A DNA stretch of 50,599 nt from a bacterium (GCA_023145965.1 JAGLDC010000040.1:1-50599), one strand, 5' to 3'. Shown: positions 35,151 through 43,329, counted from the stretch's first letter. Program-made: numbers and translations. Notes: generated by a model from the letters alone, not told the origin.

Positions 35151-36806
35151 ATGATTAGGAAGCTACTAATTCTCTTTTTGGCTGCTGTTTGCGCGCAAGG
35201 CGCTTTCGAGGCCGTGGTCTTATCTTCGGGGCCAATCGGGCGGGAAATAATTCTCGAGATTGCGGAAAAGACCAATCAAAGCGAACTGACAGATACAATC
35301 GAGTCAATTTATATAGACGAAGGTTACCTCTTTGTTAAGGTATTATTAAAAGAGGATTCGTTGAAGGGAAAATGCTTTATTGATGTAATCCCAGGGCCAC
35401 TGGCGGTTGTGAAATCATACAATATTGAGGGTTTTATTGGCGAGATGCCCCGATTGAATATTCAGGAAGGCAAGTCTTTTCGTCGCACCGATCTAAACAA
35501 AGACATGGACGGCTTAGTTTCATCGCTTGAGAATAACGGTTATCCATTTGGTGAAACGCGTATCGAGTCCCTTACAATATCTCAACCGGTCGGCCAAGAG
35601 GTTGACGTTAGGATAAAGCTTGTCGTAAGTCCGGGGGATTCAGTTAATATTAGCGCTGTTATAGTTCCCAAGGGGGCTAAAACGAAGGCTCGGTTCATAG
35701 AAAAAAAAATGCTTCTTCGACCATCCATTTTATACAAGCAGAAGCATATCGATGCCGGAATCAAACGCCTCGACGATCTCGAGTATTTAAATATTTCCGG
35801 TGCACCGGAGATCCTCCTCGATGAAACAGGCGAGTGGGCGCTCAAACTAAAATTTACCGAAGGCCGAACTGTCCTAATAAACGGCATACTCGGTTATGCA
35901 CCTCGATCTGATAAGAAGGGCGTTTCCGGGCAAATAGATGCCCTTTTTGACAATATTTGGGGTACAGGACGAAGCCTTGCCCTGAATTGGAATCAATCGA
36001 TAGACGAGTATCTCAAATTCAAGGCCAAGTACGTAGAACCCTGTATTTTCGGTGGTTTCGGGGATCTATCAATTTCCGCTGAGTATTATGAGCGAGGGAG
36101 TTCATATATTGAGCGGAATTTCTCATTCGAATATAAACACCCGATAAATTATTTTATGAGCTGGTCGGCAGGCGCAACATTTCGAAGTATATTGCCCGGC
36201 ACTTCGGGTTCCGGAAATATTCCAAAATCTTCGGAGAGTAGGTTGACATTTGGAGGATATGTTGAGAAGTTATATCCACGCGTTAATCCTAGCAAGGGGT
36301 GGGATCTTTCGCTTAAAACCTCGCCGAGTTATATAGAGCGCTCCGTTTTGGAATTAACCTCGTTTTCTCTGGACGAATACGAAGCGTTAGCCAGAATAGA
36401 AGGCAGATTTGTAGGAGCACAAAAAATCGGAAGAAGCCTGGTTTTTTTCGAGGATATAGAAGGTAGAACCATATTTTCTAAGGGTGGATTGGCGTTGTCA
36501 GACTTATATTATCTAGGTGGATGGGGAAATCTTCGCGGCTACCGAGAGGATCAGTTTTCAGCGGATAATCTGGGGTGGTCGAACTCCGAATTACGTTTTC
36601 TTATAGGAGGCGAAGCACATGGTTTCGCCTTCCTCGACTGTGGTCTAATTCGACCATCGGGAGGAGATTATGAATTCAAAACCGGCTATGGAATAGGTCT
36701 TCGAATTTCGACGGCAATAGGCCGCTGGACTGTAGCCTACGGAATAGCCGGAGGAGAATCGCTCACCTCGGGCTTAATTCACGTAGGATTAGTTGCTGAA
36801 TTATAA
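35151..36806 (+). CDS. Omp85/BamA-TamA-like outer-membrane protein
   Basis: 551 aa: signal peptide (to about 17), about two to three POTRA-like segments (about 20-245; GYLFVKV, NGYPFGETRI) and a C-terminal beta-barrel (about 245-551). The Omp85 L6 signature lies near 455-468 (LGGWGNLRGYREDQF, equivalent to the V/IRGY/F motif), and the protein ends in alternating hydrophobic strands (HVGLVAEL). It is shorter than BamA (usually about 750-900 aa) and nearer to TamA-like or PlpD/Sam50-type relatives. Known: Omp85 proteins insert or translocate proteins at the outer membrane. Position after the giant surface-protein cluster hints at a dedicated export or assembly role, which is inference. No clear Shine-Dalgarno is seen; the frame has no earlier sensible start. 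Its last 6 bp overlap the convergent gene. Confidence 0.82.
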   Translation: MIRKLLILFLAAVCAQGAFEAVVLSSGPIGREIILEIAEKTNQSELTDTIESIYIDEGYLFVKVLLKEDSLKGKCFIDVIPGPLAVVKSYNIEGFIGEMPRLNIQEGKSFRRTDLNKDMDGLVSSLENNGYPFGETRIESLTISQPVGQEVDVRIKLVVSPGDSVNISAVIVPKGAKTKARFIEKKMLLRPSILYKQKHIDAGIKRLDDLEYLNISGAPEILLDETGEWALKLKFTEGRTVLINGILGYAPRSDKKGVSGQIDALFDNIWGTGRSLALNWNQSIDEYLKFKAKYVEPCIFGGFGDLSISAEYYERGSSYIERNFSFEYKHPINYFMSWSAGATFRSILPGTSGSGNIPKSSESRLTFGGYVEKLYPRVNPSKGWDLSLKTSPSYIERSVLELTSFSLDEYEALARIEGRFVGAQKIGRSLVFFEDIEGRTIFSKGGLALSDLYYLGGWGNLRGYREDQFSADNLGWSNSELRFLIGGEAHGFAFLDCGLIRPSGGDYEFKTGYGIGLRISTAIGRWTVAYGIAGGESLTSGLIHVGLVAEL

Positions 36807-38195
36807 CTCGAAAGATTGTCCTGGATAGGGAACGACGACCTCCAGTTCTGGACGCAGCTGTTTTATTCCCTCTTGAAGCGCAAGAGATTGATCTTCCTCG
36901 CCATGGACAATGAAAACTCTCTTGAGTTTTGGCCCACATTTCTTAACGAATTTAAGAAGTTCGTCTCGGTCGGCGTGTGCGCTGAATGTATTCAACTCTC
37001 TAACCTCAGCTCGAACCTGATGCTCTTCGCCAAATATCTTAACAGGATTGTCGTGGTCGATAATCCTTCTGCCGAGGGTGTTTTTCGCCATATAACCAAC
37101 TGCAAGAATTGTGTTTTTCGAATCTCCAATATTATTACGAAGATGATGGAGGATGCGCCCGGCTTCACACATGCCGCTCGCTGATATAATTATCATCGGT
37201 CGAGGGTCATTGTTGAGTTTCTTGGAATCCTCGACAAGCCTTGTGTATTGGACTTTTCCGAAACCAAAGGGGTCCTCATGTTCACGAATTAATTCTTGCG
37301 CCTTTTGATCGAGGTATTGCAGGTTTCTGCGGAAGACTTGAGTGACATTTATTGCCAAAGGCGAATCGACTATAATTGGAATATTAGGGATACGCTCTTC
37401 GATATGAAGCTCGTGAAGGTAATATATAAGCTCTTGAGTGCGTTCCATGGCGAAGCTTGGGATGAGGACTTTTCCACCCCTTTTGATGGTTTTATTTACC
37501 GCTTCGGCAAGCTCAGATTTGGCATTTTCAATTGGGTCGTGAAACCGATCACCATAAGTTGACTCAATAATGAGGACTTCAGCTTTGTTGATTTTAGCCG
37601 GGTCTTTGAGTAATGGAAGGTTTTTGCGACCAAGATCGACAGCATAGGCAAGACGAAGACAGCGGTCGCTTTTTTGAAATGAAAACTCGGTGAGTGCGCT
37701 GCCGAGTATGTGTCCAGCATCACGGAAGATGGCTTTTGTCGAGGGAGCAAGCGCGAACCATCGCCCATAAGGTCGTGGCACAAATTGATGTATTGTTTCG
37801 AGAGCATCTTTCATCTCGTAAATCGGTTCTATCGGTTCGAGCCCGGCCCTTTTACGCTTTTTATTTACAAATTCAACATCGCGCTCTTGGAGGTAAGCTG
37901 AGTCGGCGAGCATGTATTGACATAGATTGTCCGTTGGTTTAGTAGTATAAATTGGGCCTTCGAAGCCCTTTTTTACAAGGCGTGGAAGATTGCCCGAATG
38001 ATCGATATGTGCGTGACCGAGGACCACAGCATCGATAGATTTTGGGTCAAAAGGAAGTTTCCGGTTTTTCTCATTTGCTTCGTCTCGATGACCTTGAAAA
38101 AGGCCACAGTCGAGTAGGATGCGTTTATCTTCTGTTTCAATAAGATGTTTAGAACCCGTAACTTCGCGAACTCCGCCATAAAATGTGATTTTCAT
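36801..38195 (-). CDS. Beta-CASP metallo-beta-lactamase fold ribonuclease
   Basis: 464 aa cytoplasmic MBL/beta-CASP protein (YSH1/COG1236 type) expected to be an RNA exo/endonuclease. The zinc motif is HAHIDHSG (61-68), with His162 in DAGHILGSA, Asp187 in AVDLGR, ESTYGDR (211-217), the beta-CASP motifs FAMERTQE and ISASGMCEAGR, NTFSAHADRDEL, and a final HGEED. All metal ligands are present. AGGAG precedes the ATG and overlaps the stop of the M14 gene (6-bp spacing), so the two are co-transcribed. The stop overlaps the stop of the Omp85 gene on the other strand. Confidence 0.93.
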   Translation of the reverse strand: MKITFYGGVREVTGSKHLIETEDKRILLDCGLFQGHRDEANEKNRKLPFDPKSIDAVVLGHAHIDHSGNLPRLVKKGFEGPIYTTKPTDNLCQYMLADSAYLQERDVEFVNKKRKRAGLEPIEPIYEMKDALETIHQFVPRPYGRWFALAPSTKAIFRDAGHILGSALTEFSFQKSDRCLRLAYAVDLGRKNLPLLKDPAKINKAEVLIIESTYGDRFHDPIENAKSELAEAVNKTIKRGGKVLIPSFAMERTQELIYYLHELHIEERIPNIPIIVDSPLAINVTQVFRRNLQYLDQKAQELIREHEDPFGFGKVQYTRLVEDSKKLNNDPRPMIIISASGMCEAGRILHHLRNNIGDSKNTILAVGYMAKNTLGRRIIDHDNPVKIFGEEHQVRAEVRELNTFSAHADRDELLKFVKKCGPKLKRVFIVHGEEDQSLALQEGIKQLRPELEVVVPYPGQSFEL

Positions 38196-38201
38196 AGTCT
38201 C

Positions 38202-40403
38202 CTATTTCATCAAAATGATGCGTTTATTAACGGTTCTATCAGGCGAGGATACGAAATAGATACCGGACCCGAGATCATTGCCTTTGGTATCTGTTCCGTT
38301 CCAGAGGATAGTAAAATTTTGCTCTTCGTTTGGTGTAATGGGTATTTCTCGAACGAGTTTTCCCTGCATGTCGTAAATTTTAAGCTTCCCTCGAGTTGTA
38401 TTAAATAAGTCTATCTTGCAAGAGGCGTTAAATGGATTTGGCGAAATGGATATTTCGCAATGCTTTGGCAATCTGGATGATTCCTCGGTTAGGAGGGTGG
38501 TATCACTGGAGTAGTAAATCCATACATCGTCGATATACCAGCCAACCTGCGTGTTGACGCTCGATGACCCGAAATCCCAAGATATATCGACCGTCTGGCC
38601 GCGCCAAGGAGTAAGGTCACAACAGACTTCTTGCCATTGCTTGGCAAAGCTAGTATCAGCAAAGGAAAGTTGGTCTGGAATCAATGCATTCCAACTGGAT
38701 TGGACATCATCATATCCAGGTGTAGGGGATAGGATAGTGCTATCGCTCGACGACGTCCATATTTTCATGTTACCACCATCGTGGAAAGCATCGGATGATG
38801 GGGTCTGAAAGCTATACCAATGGAAGAACGAAAGCACGATGCTATCGGCATCGGGTAGAACGATATCCTCGAGTGCAAGCCTGCTTTTGCTCTCATTGCT
38901 ATATTGCCCATCGAGGGTTGTTCCCCATAGCTTTTGACCGGAATGGGCGGCGACAACACCCAGTGATGGCTCGCCCCATTCCCACTCTTGGGGATTCGGT
39001 GTGAAGGAATGCGTAACAAAACCACCATTATCCACTTCGAAATCCGCACTAAAGATAGTCGTCGGGTTCTTTGAATTAAGCTCAAAATCGAGGCGGGCGA
39101 GACCGGTTGAAGGTATTATTATAGATTGAGTCTTTGTGTCATATCCCGGAGCCGATGCTGTGATATCGACTGTGCCGGCAAGGTGTATTCTGTGGTAATA
39201 ACCGTTTTCGGGTGAGGAATAGAAATCGAAACTTGGGGGGTTTACAGTAAGGGTCGCGGCTATTGGATCGCCGGAAAGGCTGTCGATAACGGTGCCGTGA
39301 ACTCCGTGATCAAGGCATACTTCGATGGTCGCGAGATAGGCATCGTAATTGTCGTCCCAGACATCGGGAAGAGAATCGTATGGAGGCGTTTTATGATTAC
39401 CCAATTCGACAGTAAGATGAAGGCCGCCGCGCATCCAATATGTGAAGTCTTGAAGAGTGCCGTCTGCCTCATACCAATCGTAGCCATTGGTTACACCATG
39501 GTCGAAACCCGACGATGAGTTGTTATACATCGGTATATTGCGATCCGCGTAATTTCTTGCTATGAATATATATAGCGAATCGTCTGGACAACGAATATTC
39601 GTGAAATCCCATGGATAATTTGCAACTAAAGCGCCTGTGTGGAAATTAATAACATTGGAGGCGAATCTTCCGTTAGCCCATTTCGAGATTGCTTGCGTTT
39701 CTATTTCCGCGCTCCAAGAATAATCACCTTCAGTGCCATCGGGCATGGCGAAGTTGCGGTTGAGGTCCCTACTATTATTATTGTATCTGCTTCGCGAAAC
39801 ATAACCATCGGGATTCAAGAGGGGATTAATATATATTTCGCAAGAATCAACGAGTCGCGTGACGCGCGGGTCCGAGCCGTAGTTGTCCGTGAGCGAGTCG
39901 ATGAACCACATAAGGAAGATCATCCCCGGCGGTTCGTCTCCATGCATGGTGCTGATATAGCAAAACTCCGGCTCGCCCTCGTCCCAGGCCACATAGTCGG
40001 ATATTTTCATCATAAGAAGCGGTCTTCCGCCGACGGAATAGCCAAAGGTGTCGAGCGAGGCGATGACCGGATGGTCGACCACAATCTGATTCATAAACGA
40101 TAGATAGTCTGAGTGAAGCGGATAACCGGAGGGTTCTTTCGAAATGTCCGCCAAAACGCGAGCATCAGTTTCAGGGAGTACCTCCAGCGGGTATTCGAGC
40201 GCGAGGAGTGCTTCGAGATCAGTCTCGCGCACAACCCCGAATACCTCGCCAGTTTCCACCTTATAATTATCGATGCCAAGACCGGTATTTACCAATTCCC
40301 TCAAGGCATCTCGAGATGGCACCTCGATACGAACATCGATTTCAGCCGGAAGCGCCAGACATGCAGTTGCCACAACGATAATCAATATAACAATACGGTT
40401 CAT
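38202..40403 (-). CDS. Secreted M14 zinc carboxypeptidase with sorting domain
   Basis: 733 aa. A signal peptide (to about 20) and a propeptide-like region (about 21-90) precede the M14 peptidase (about 95-390). Zinc ligands are H154 and E157 (MHGDEPPG) and H255 (NFHTG); substrate residues are R212 and N215-R216 (SRDLNRNF); the catalytic Glu333 sits in VELGNHKTP. A carboxypeptidase-regulatory-like beta domain (about 390-450) and a MAM/immune-inhibitor-A-like beta-sandwich (about 455-640, ending GWYIDDVWIYYSS) follow. The sorting domain closes (ISPNPFNASCKIDLF, IYDMQGKLVREI, SGIYFVSS, IILMK). The enzyme looks intact. It should act outside the cell, trimming peptides or cell-wall material; the exact substrate is unknown. 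Confidence 0.92.
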   Translation of the reverse strand: MNRIVILIIVVATACLALPAEIDVRIEVPSRDALRELVNTGLGIDNYKVETGEVFGVVRETDLEALLALEYPLEVLPETDARVLADISKEPSGYPLHSDYLSFMNQIVVDHPVIASLDTFGYSVGGRPLLMMKISDYVAWDEGEPEFCYISTMHGDEPPGMIFLMWFIDSLTDNYGSDPRVTRLVDSCEIYINPLLNPDGYVSRSRYNNNSRDLNRNFAMPDGTEGDYSWSAEIETQAISKWANGRFASNVINFHTGALVANYPWDFTNIRCPDDSLYIFIARNYADRNIPMYNNSSSGFDHGVTNGYDWYEADGTLQDFTYWMRGGLHLTVELGNHKTPPYDSLPDVWDDNYDAYLATIEVCLDHGVHGTVIDSLSGDPIAATLTVNPPSFDFYSSPENGYYHRIHLAGTVDITASAPGYDTKTQSIIIPSTGLARLDFELNSKNPTTIFSADFEVDNGGFVTHSFTPNPQEWEWGEPSLGVVAAHSGQKLWGTTLDGQYSNESKSRLALEDIVLPDADSIVLSFFHWYSFQTPSSDAFHDGGNMKIWTSSSDSTILSPTPGYDDVQSSWNALIPDQLSFADTSFAKQWQEVCCDLTPWRGQTVDISWDFGSSSVNTQVGWYIDDVWIYYSSDTTLLTEESSRLPKHCEISISPNPFNASCKIDLFNTTRGKLKIYDMQGKLVREIPITPNEEQNFTILWNGTDTKGNDLGSGIYFVSSPDRTVNKRIILMK

Positions 40404-40511
40404 AATAGCCTTCGCGATGTATTAAGAGTAAGAACGTATGTAATATACGTCCTACATTCGCCTTTTGCCATTTAACTTTTGCCTTTTGTCTGCATATTTA
40501 TCCCCCCCTCC

Positions 40512-40651
40512 GCGCTGTCACGATTTTTGCTACGGTCGATAAGAACTTTTGAATACAGTATTTCGACCGCAAAAATCCCAGCCCTTCCCCTCGATGTCAC
40601 GAAATTTGCAGAGGGGCAAATTGCGCGCCATCGACCGCCCCCGCGCCAGCG
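40512..40651 (+). repeat. GATTTTTGC-stem intergenic repeat, copy B (long)
   Basis: Head GCGCTGTCACGATTTTTGC (40512-40530) identical to copies A and C. A 38-nt loop carries its own small stem (GGTCGA/TCGACC). GCAAAAATCC follows (40569-40578), then a second block GATGTCACGAAATTTGCAGA (40593-40612) and the tail CCGCGCCAGCG (40641-40651). It lies in the 417-bp gene-free gap upstream of the carboxypeptidase gene. The rest of that gap holds a CTTTTGCC direct repeat (40461-40485) and an ACGTAT/ATACGT inverted repeat (40434-40450). Confidence 0.8.
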
Positions 40652-40726
40652 GTCGCCAGCGGCGACAGGCAACGTGCTCGACGTGGAGCGCGACTCGCTC
40701 CGTGGCCGGGACATTTTCGCAATGAC

Positions 40727-40752
40727 AAAAAAAAGGCGGCCTCCAAGCCGCC
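40727..40752 (-). terminator. Rho-independent terminator of the 329-aa gene
   Basis: On the minus strand: GGCGGC (40752-40747), loop TTGGAG, GCCGCC (40740-40735), then eight T's (40734-40727). It lies about 70 bp after the stop of the gene ending at 40821. Confidence 0.8.
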
Positions 40753-40802
40753 CTAAATCCTTTAATTTTGCATTATCCGCCTGCCCCTACGGTGGAGGTC
40801 GC

Positions 40803-40823
40803 CATTATACATTATACATTCTA
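40803..40823. repeat. CATTATA heptamer tandem repeat (3 units)
   Basis: CATTATA-CATTATA-CATTCTA directly abuts the stop of the minus-strand gene. The same heptamer array recurs at 42096, on the other side of that gene. Confidence 0.6.
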
Positions 40824-41810
40824 CTTTATCTCGATTCCCACCGGTTCGCAAGCCTCCGTCAATCCGCCCTCGCCATCGTCCGCAACCACCGAATAGTAAT
40901 TCCCGAATCCGGGGTCGTTGTCCGTGTCGGTGTAGGAACCGTTTTCCTCCATCGGCGGGATGCCGTCGACGAACGCCGGGAACGGAAGCATCGGCGCGGG
41001 CGAACCCGCCTGCACGATCTCGCGAAGAAGATTATATTTCACCGCACCCGCGACCTTTTTCCATGTGATAAGAACATTCCCTATCGGATCGATAACAACC
41101 TCCAGCCTCTGCACCATCCCCCACGGCGTCTCCTCTTCCGACGTCCCGCTTCCGCCACCGCCAGACGACGTTCCCCACTCCGTGCTTGTCCACCATTCGG
41201 CCTGGCTGTCCGGATGGAAACCGTTATACCAGTTGAAAATATCGCGCTCTTTGGCATGGCGGGCTTCGCGCGCGGCAACGACATCGTCCTGCGCCTGCTG
41301 AGCGATATTGTAGGAATTATAATAATTCGTTCGCACCATCTCAAAATCGCCGAACAGCGTGATAAGCGCGTTGAACTGCGGCTCCAATGGCGCGTATTCG
41401 GGCGGAACGCCACCGCCGATTACCTCGTTCCAATGCATAATGCAAATCTCCGCGACTCCACCCAACTCATCGCGGCTATCGGGAAGAGATTTATCCAAAC
41501 CGAAAGAACCCATGACATGCGGATCGATTACGGTCGGGATGATTTGCTTAAGAAGTTGAAGCTGTTTTTTAAGTAAATCCGTAACGTCGGTGTAAATCTT
41601 GCTTCGGTCATTGGCAACCCCGTGAAGCGCTTCCCAATTATTGATTGCCGCCTCCAGCGCATCGATTAGCACCGGCAGATCGCCGACCTCGTGCGCGGGA
41701 TAATCCGACTCGCCAACCTTTGTCAAAAGCCAGGCATAAACCCGCTTTAGCCACAATAAATACGGGCGATGCGAAAAATCTCTGTCCGGATAACGTGATT
41801 TGATAGGCAT
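40821..41810 (-). CDS. Unrecognised 329-aa protein with helical part and FN3-like tail
   Basis: I do not recognise this protein. No signal peptide is seen (MPIKSRYPDRDFSHRPYLLW). Residues about 1-205 look mostly helical (LLKKQLQLLKQIIP, NNWEALHG, AQQAQDDVVAAREARHAKERD). A Gly/Ser/Glu linker (about 220-232) follows, and the last roughly 95 aa resemble a fibronectin-III-like sandwich (VVIDPIGNVLITWKKV, VKYNLLREIV, GNYYSVVADDGEGG). The Shine-Dalgarno is GGGAGGG. Its DNA is visibly richer in G+C and in C-ending codons than its neighbours. It is bracketed by heptamer repeats, has a 21-bp tandem array upstream and a good terminator downstream. These features suggest an acquired or separately evolving cassette. 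Confidence 0.75.
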   Translation of the reverse strand: MPIKSRYPDRDFSHRPYLLWLKRVYAWLLTKVGESDYPAHEVGDLPVLIDALEAAINNWEALHGVANDRSKIYTDVTDLLKKQLQLLKQIIPTVIDPHVMGSFGLDKSLPDSRDELGGVAEICIMHWNEVIGGGVPPEYAPLEPQFNALITLFGDFEMVRTNYYNSYNIAQQAQDDVVAAREARHAKERDIFNWYNGFHPDSQAEWWTSTEWGTSSGGGGSGTSEEETPWGMVQRLEVVIDPIGNVLITWKKVAGAVKYNLLREIVQAGSPAPMLPFPAFVDGIPPMEENGSYTDTDNDPGFGNYYSVVADDGEGGLTEACEPVGIEIK

Positions 41811-41887
41811 AATTCCCTCCCTTTTCTCGGATTAAAAATAAATTTTGTAAAAATATTCAAAATCGCTCAACCACACCACGGATTAGC

Positions 41888-42011
41888 CATCTAAAAGTCC
41901 GGGAACACAATCTAAAAGCGCGGAATGCCTTCCAAATCCACGGCACCACCGTCTAAAAGCGCGGCAACACCATCTAAACCCCGGTTTCGCCTCCCAAATC
42001 CGCATAAATTC
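41888..42011. repeat. Degenerate 20-21 bp tandem repeat, six units
   Basis: Units begin at 41888, 41909, 41929, 41950, 41971 and 41991, each 20 or 21 bp. On the minus strand the consensus is close to GTGTTNCCGNGCTTTTAGATG. There are no spacers, so it is not CRISPR. It sits 78 bp upstream of the 329-aa gene. In one minus-strand frame three units read as heptads ending LD or LE-G (GLDGVAALLDGGAVDLEG), but stop codons interrupt the rest, so it is either regulatory or the remnant of a coding repeat. Confidence 0.75.
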
Positions 42012-42095
42012 ATCATAAAACATTAAAGAACAATAACTTACATCCCCACTATCCTATTCATACACCCCAAACCCATTCGGGGCGGTTCGGCGGGG

Positions 42096-42130
42096 CATTA
42101 TACATTATAAATTATGCATTCTGCATTTCT
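42096..42130. repeat. CATTATA heptamer tandem repeat (5 degenerate units)
   Basis: CATTATA, CATTATA, AATTATG, CATTCTG, CATTTCT in a row. It is the counterpart of the array at 40803. Confidence 0.6.
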
Positions 42131-42156
42131 CCGATGCCCCCACGCCGAGCACAAAA

Positions 42157-42183
42157 TCAATCATTCAATTCGGGTCCCTCCTT
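42157..42183 (-). repeat. 27-bp direct repeat, copy 1
   Basis: On the minus strand it begins AAGGAGG, a full Shine-Dalgarno, then ACCCGAATTGAATGATTGA. It differs from copy 2 (42467-42493) at one base. The two copies flank the small gene at 42183-42419; this copy touches its stop. Confidence 0.75.
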
Positions 42184-42419
42184 TATTCAATTTTTCCCTT
42201 CTCCATTTCCTTAACCTCCGGCTTCAAAACAGTGTGTATTGCCGAAAGCCACCGTTGAATATCTTCGACCGATTTCTTGTTTCCTTTCAGTTCTTGTTTA
42301 ATAGCTTCGGTATTCTTCGCTATTTCAAAGAACTTCACAATCATCATTATCCATAGAATAAAAAAGAATAATCCTACGAAAACACCGACAATACCTGCGC
42401 CGCCTAATAATTCTTCCAT
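42183..42419 (-). CDS. Small single-helix membrane protein (78 aa)
   Basis: One long hydrophobic segment (about 9-32; GIVGVFVGLFFFILWIMMIV) is followed by a charged helical tail (EIAKNTEAIKQELKGNKKSVEDIQRW) that may form a coiled coil in the cytoplasm. AGGAGG lies five bases before the ATG, which supports a real gene in spite of the size. No family was recognised. It is bracketed by two 27-bp direct repeats that themselves carry a Shine-Dalgarno. Confidence 0.7.
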   Translation of the reverse strand: MEELLGGAGIVGVFVGLFFFILWIMMIVKFFEIAKNTEAIKQELKGNKKSVEDIQRWLSAIHTVLKPEVKEMEKGKIE

Positions 42420-42466
42420 ACGAACCTCCTACTATTTCAAATTAACCACCCGATTCCAAAATCCTC

Positions 42467-42493
42467 TCAATCATTCAATTCGGGTGCCTCCTT
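42467..42493 (-). repeat. 27-bp direct repeat, copy 2
   Basis: Same sequence as 42157-42183 apart from C/G at one position. It lies 48 bp upstream of the small membrane-protein gene and reads AAGGAGGCACCCGAATTGAA on the minus strand, with no gene behind it other than a 3-codon TTG frame. Confidence 0.75.
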
Positions 42494-42509
42494 AAATTTT
42501 ATTCTCTAT

Positions 42510-42587
42510 CCGTAGGGGAGCACCTGCGTGTGCTCCCGTTTTCCGCGCAACCGCAGAGTGGGAGGGCACATAGGCCCTCCCCTACGG
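42510..42587. repeat. REP/BIME-like paired-hairpin element with terminal inverted repeats
   Basis: Outer arms CCGTAGGGGAG (42510-42520) and CTCCCCTACGG (42577-42587) are perfect. Inside are two hairpins: GGGAGCAC/GTGCTCCC (42516-42523, 42530-42537) and GGGAGGGC/GCCCTCCC (42560-42567, 42574-42581). It starts five bases past the stop at 42593 and could act as a terminator or mRNA-end stabiliser as well as being a mobile repeat. Confidence 0.8.
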
Positions 42588-42592
42588 CAATC

Positions 42593-43324
42593 TTATTTTA
42601 AATACACCACACGCTTCGTAATATCCTTATCCCCGATTTTCGCCCTGACCAAATATACGCCACTACCAACCGACGCCTCCGGTTTCCATATTTGGTTTCC
42701 GCCGCCTAATTCACTAACCTTCCGTCCTTCTATATCGAATATCTCAACAACTGAATTTTCTGGTGTCGAAATACGGCACATCGAGTTGAATGGATTGGGA
42801 GAAATTAACAAACCATGTTTTGTTGGGACGTTATTCTCTTTTAAACCTAAAACATCTGCAATATTCAACAAGATTGTATCAGCAAAGTCGCTACCTGAAG
42901 GATAATCACCCATTGGGAATAAATCATGTTCGATGATCAAGCTTGTAGTATCTTCACTTGTCCAATTATTAACCTGAAAACTAGCCATTTCGTCATGATC
43001 GAAGCAGATTGTATCCGAACCAATCTGTATATCCCAATAATATGTTTTACCGTAGAACAAGTGCATATCAGAACAAAACGCAGGGGCTTCATTTATTATT
43101 TTGAGGAAATCTGTGGTGTCGTTCCAAATAAAGTGAATATCGCCCGAACTTGCAGTCCTTGCAGAATCTAATGAGAACCCGAACTGCGCGCTGTCATCAT
43201 TCAACTTGTAAAAGGTTATATCCATATATTTTTCAACGTCCCCGGTCCAAACCCTAAAATAGTTTGGATCATCTGTCAAATAGATCCCATCGTAAGTAGA
43301 TGCGTCGCACTCAATATCTTTCAA
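42593..43324 (-). pseudogene. C-terminal part of a broken secreted protein, with sorting domain
   Basis: The frame holds 243 codons from a TTG at 43324, which has no Shine-Dalgarno. It lacks a signal peptide yet ends in a sorting domain (ISPNPFNSMCRIS, IFDIEGRKV, SGVYLVRAK, VVYLK). The part before that (about 1-150) is an unrecognised beta-rich domain. It begins five bases after the stop of the next gene upstream. Restoring one A to the A-run at 43334-43336 (minus strand) fuses the two frames as ...LEAIKVIELKDIECD.... The likely original is one protein of about 498 aa with signal peptide, propeptide-like domain, this domain and sorting domain. Whether the break is real or a sequencing error cannot be told here. 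Confidence 0.65.
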
Positions 43325-43329
43325 CTCGA

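Noticed and set aside
39639-40103. 154-codon + strand frame
   Set aside because: Exact antisense shadow of the M14 peptidase domain, whose catalytic residues are all encoded on the other strand.
40479-41576. 365-codon open frame on the + strand
   Set aside because: It is antisense to the 329-aa gene, rich in Arg/Pro from GC-rich codons, starts inside repeat copy B and shows no domain; the minus-strand gene has a Shine-Dalgarno and terminator.
41888-42011. CRISPR array
   Set aside because: Units are 20-21 bp, directly adjacent, degenerate and without spacers; no cas genes are near.
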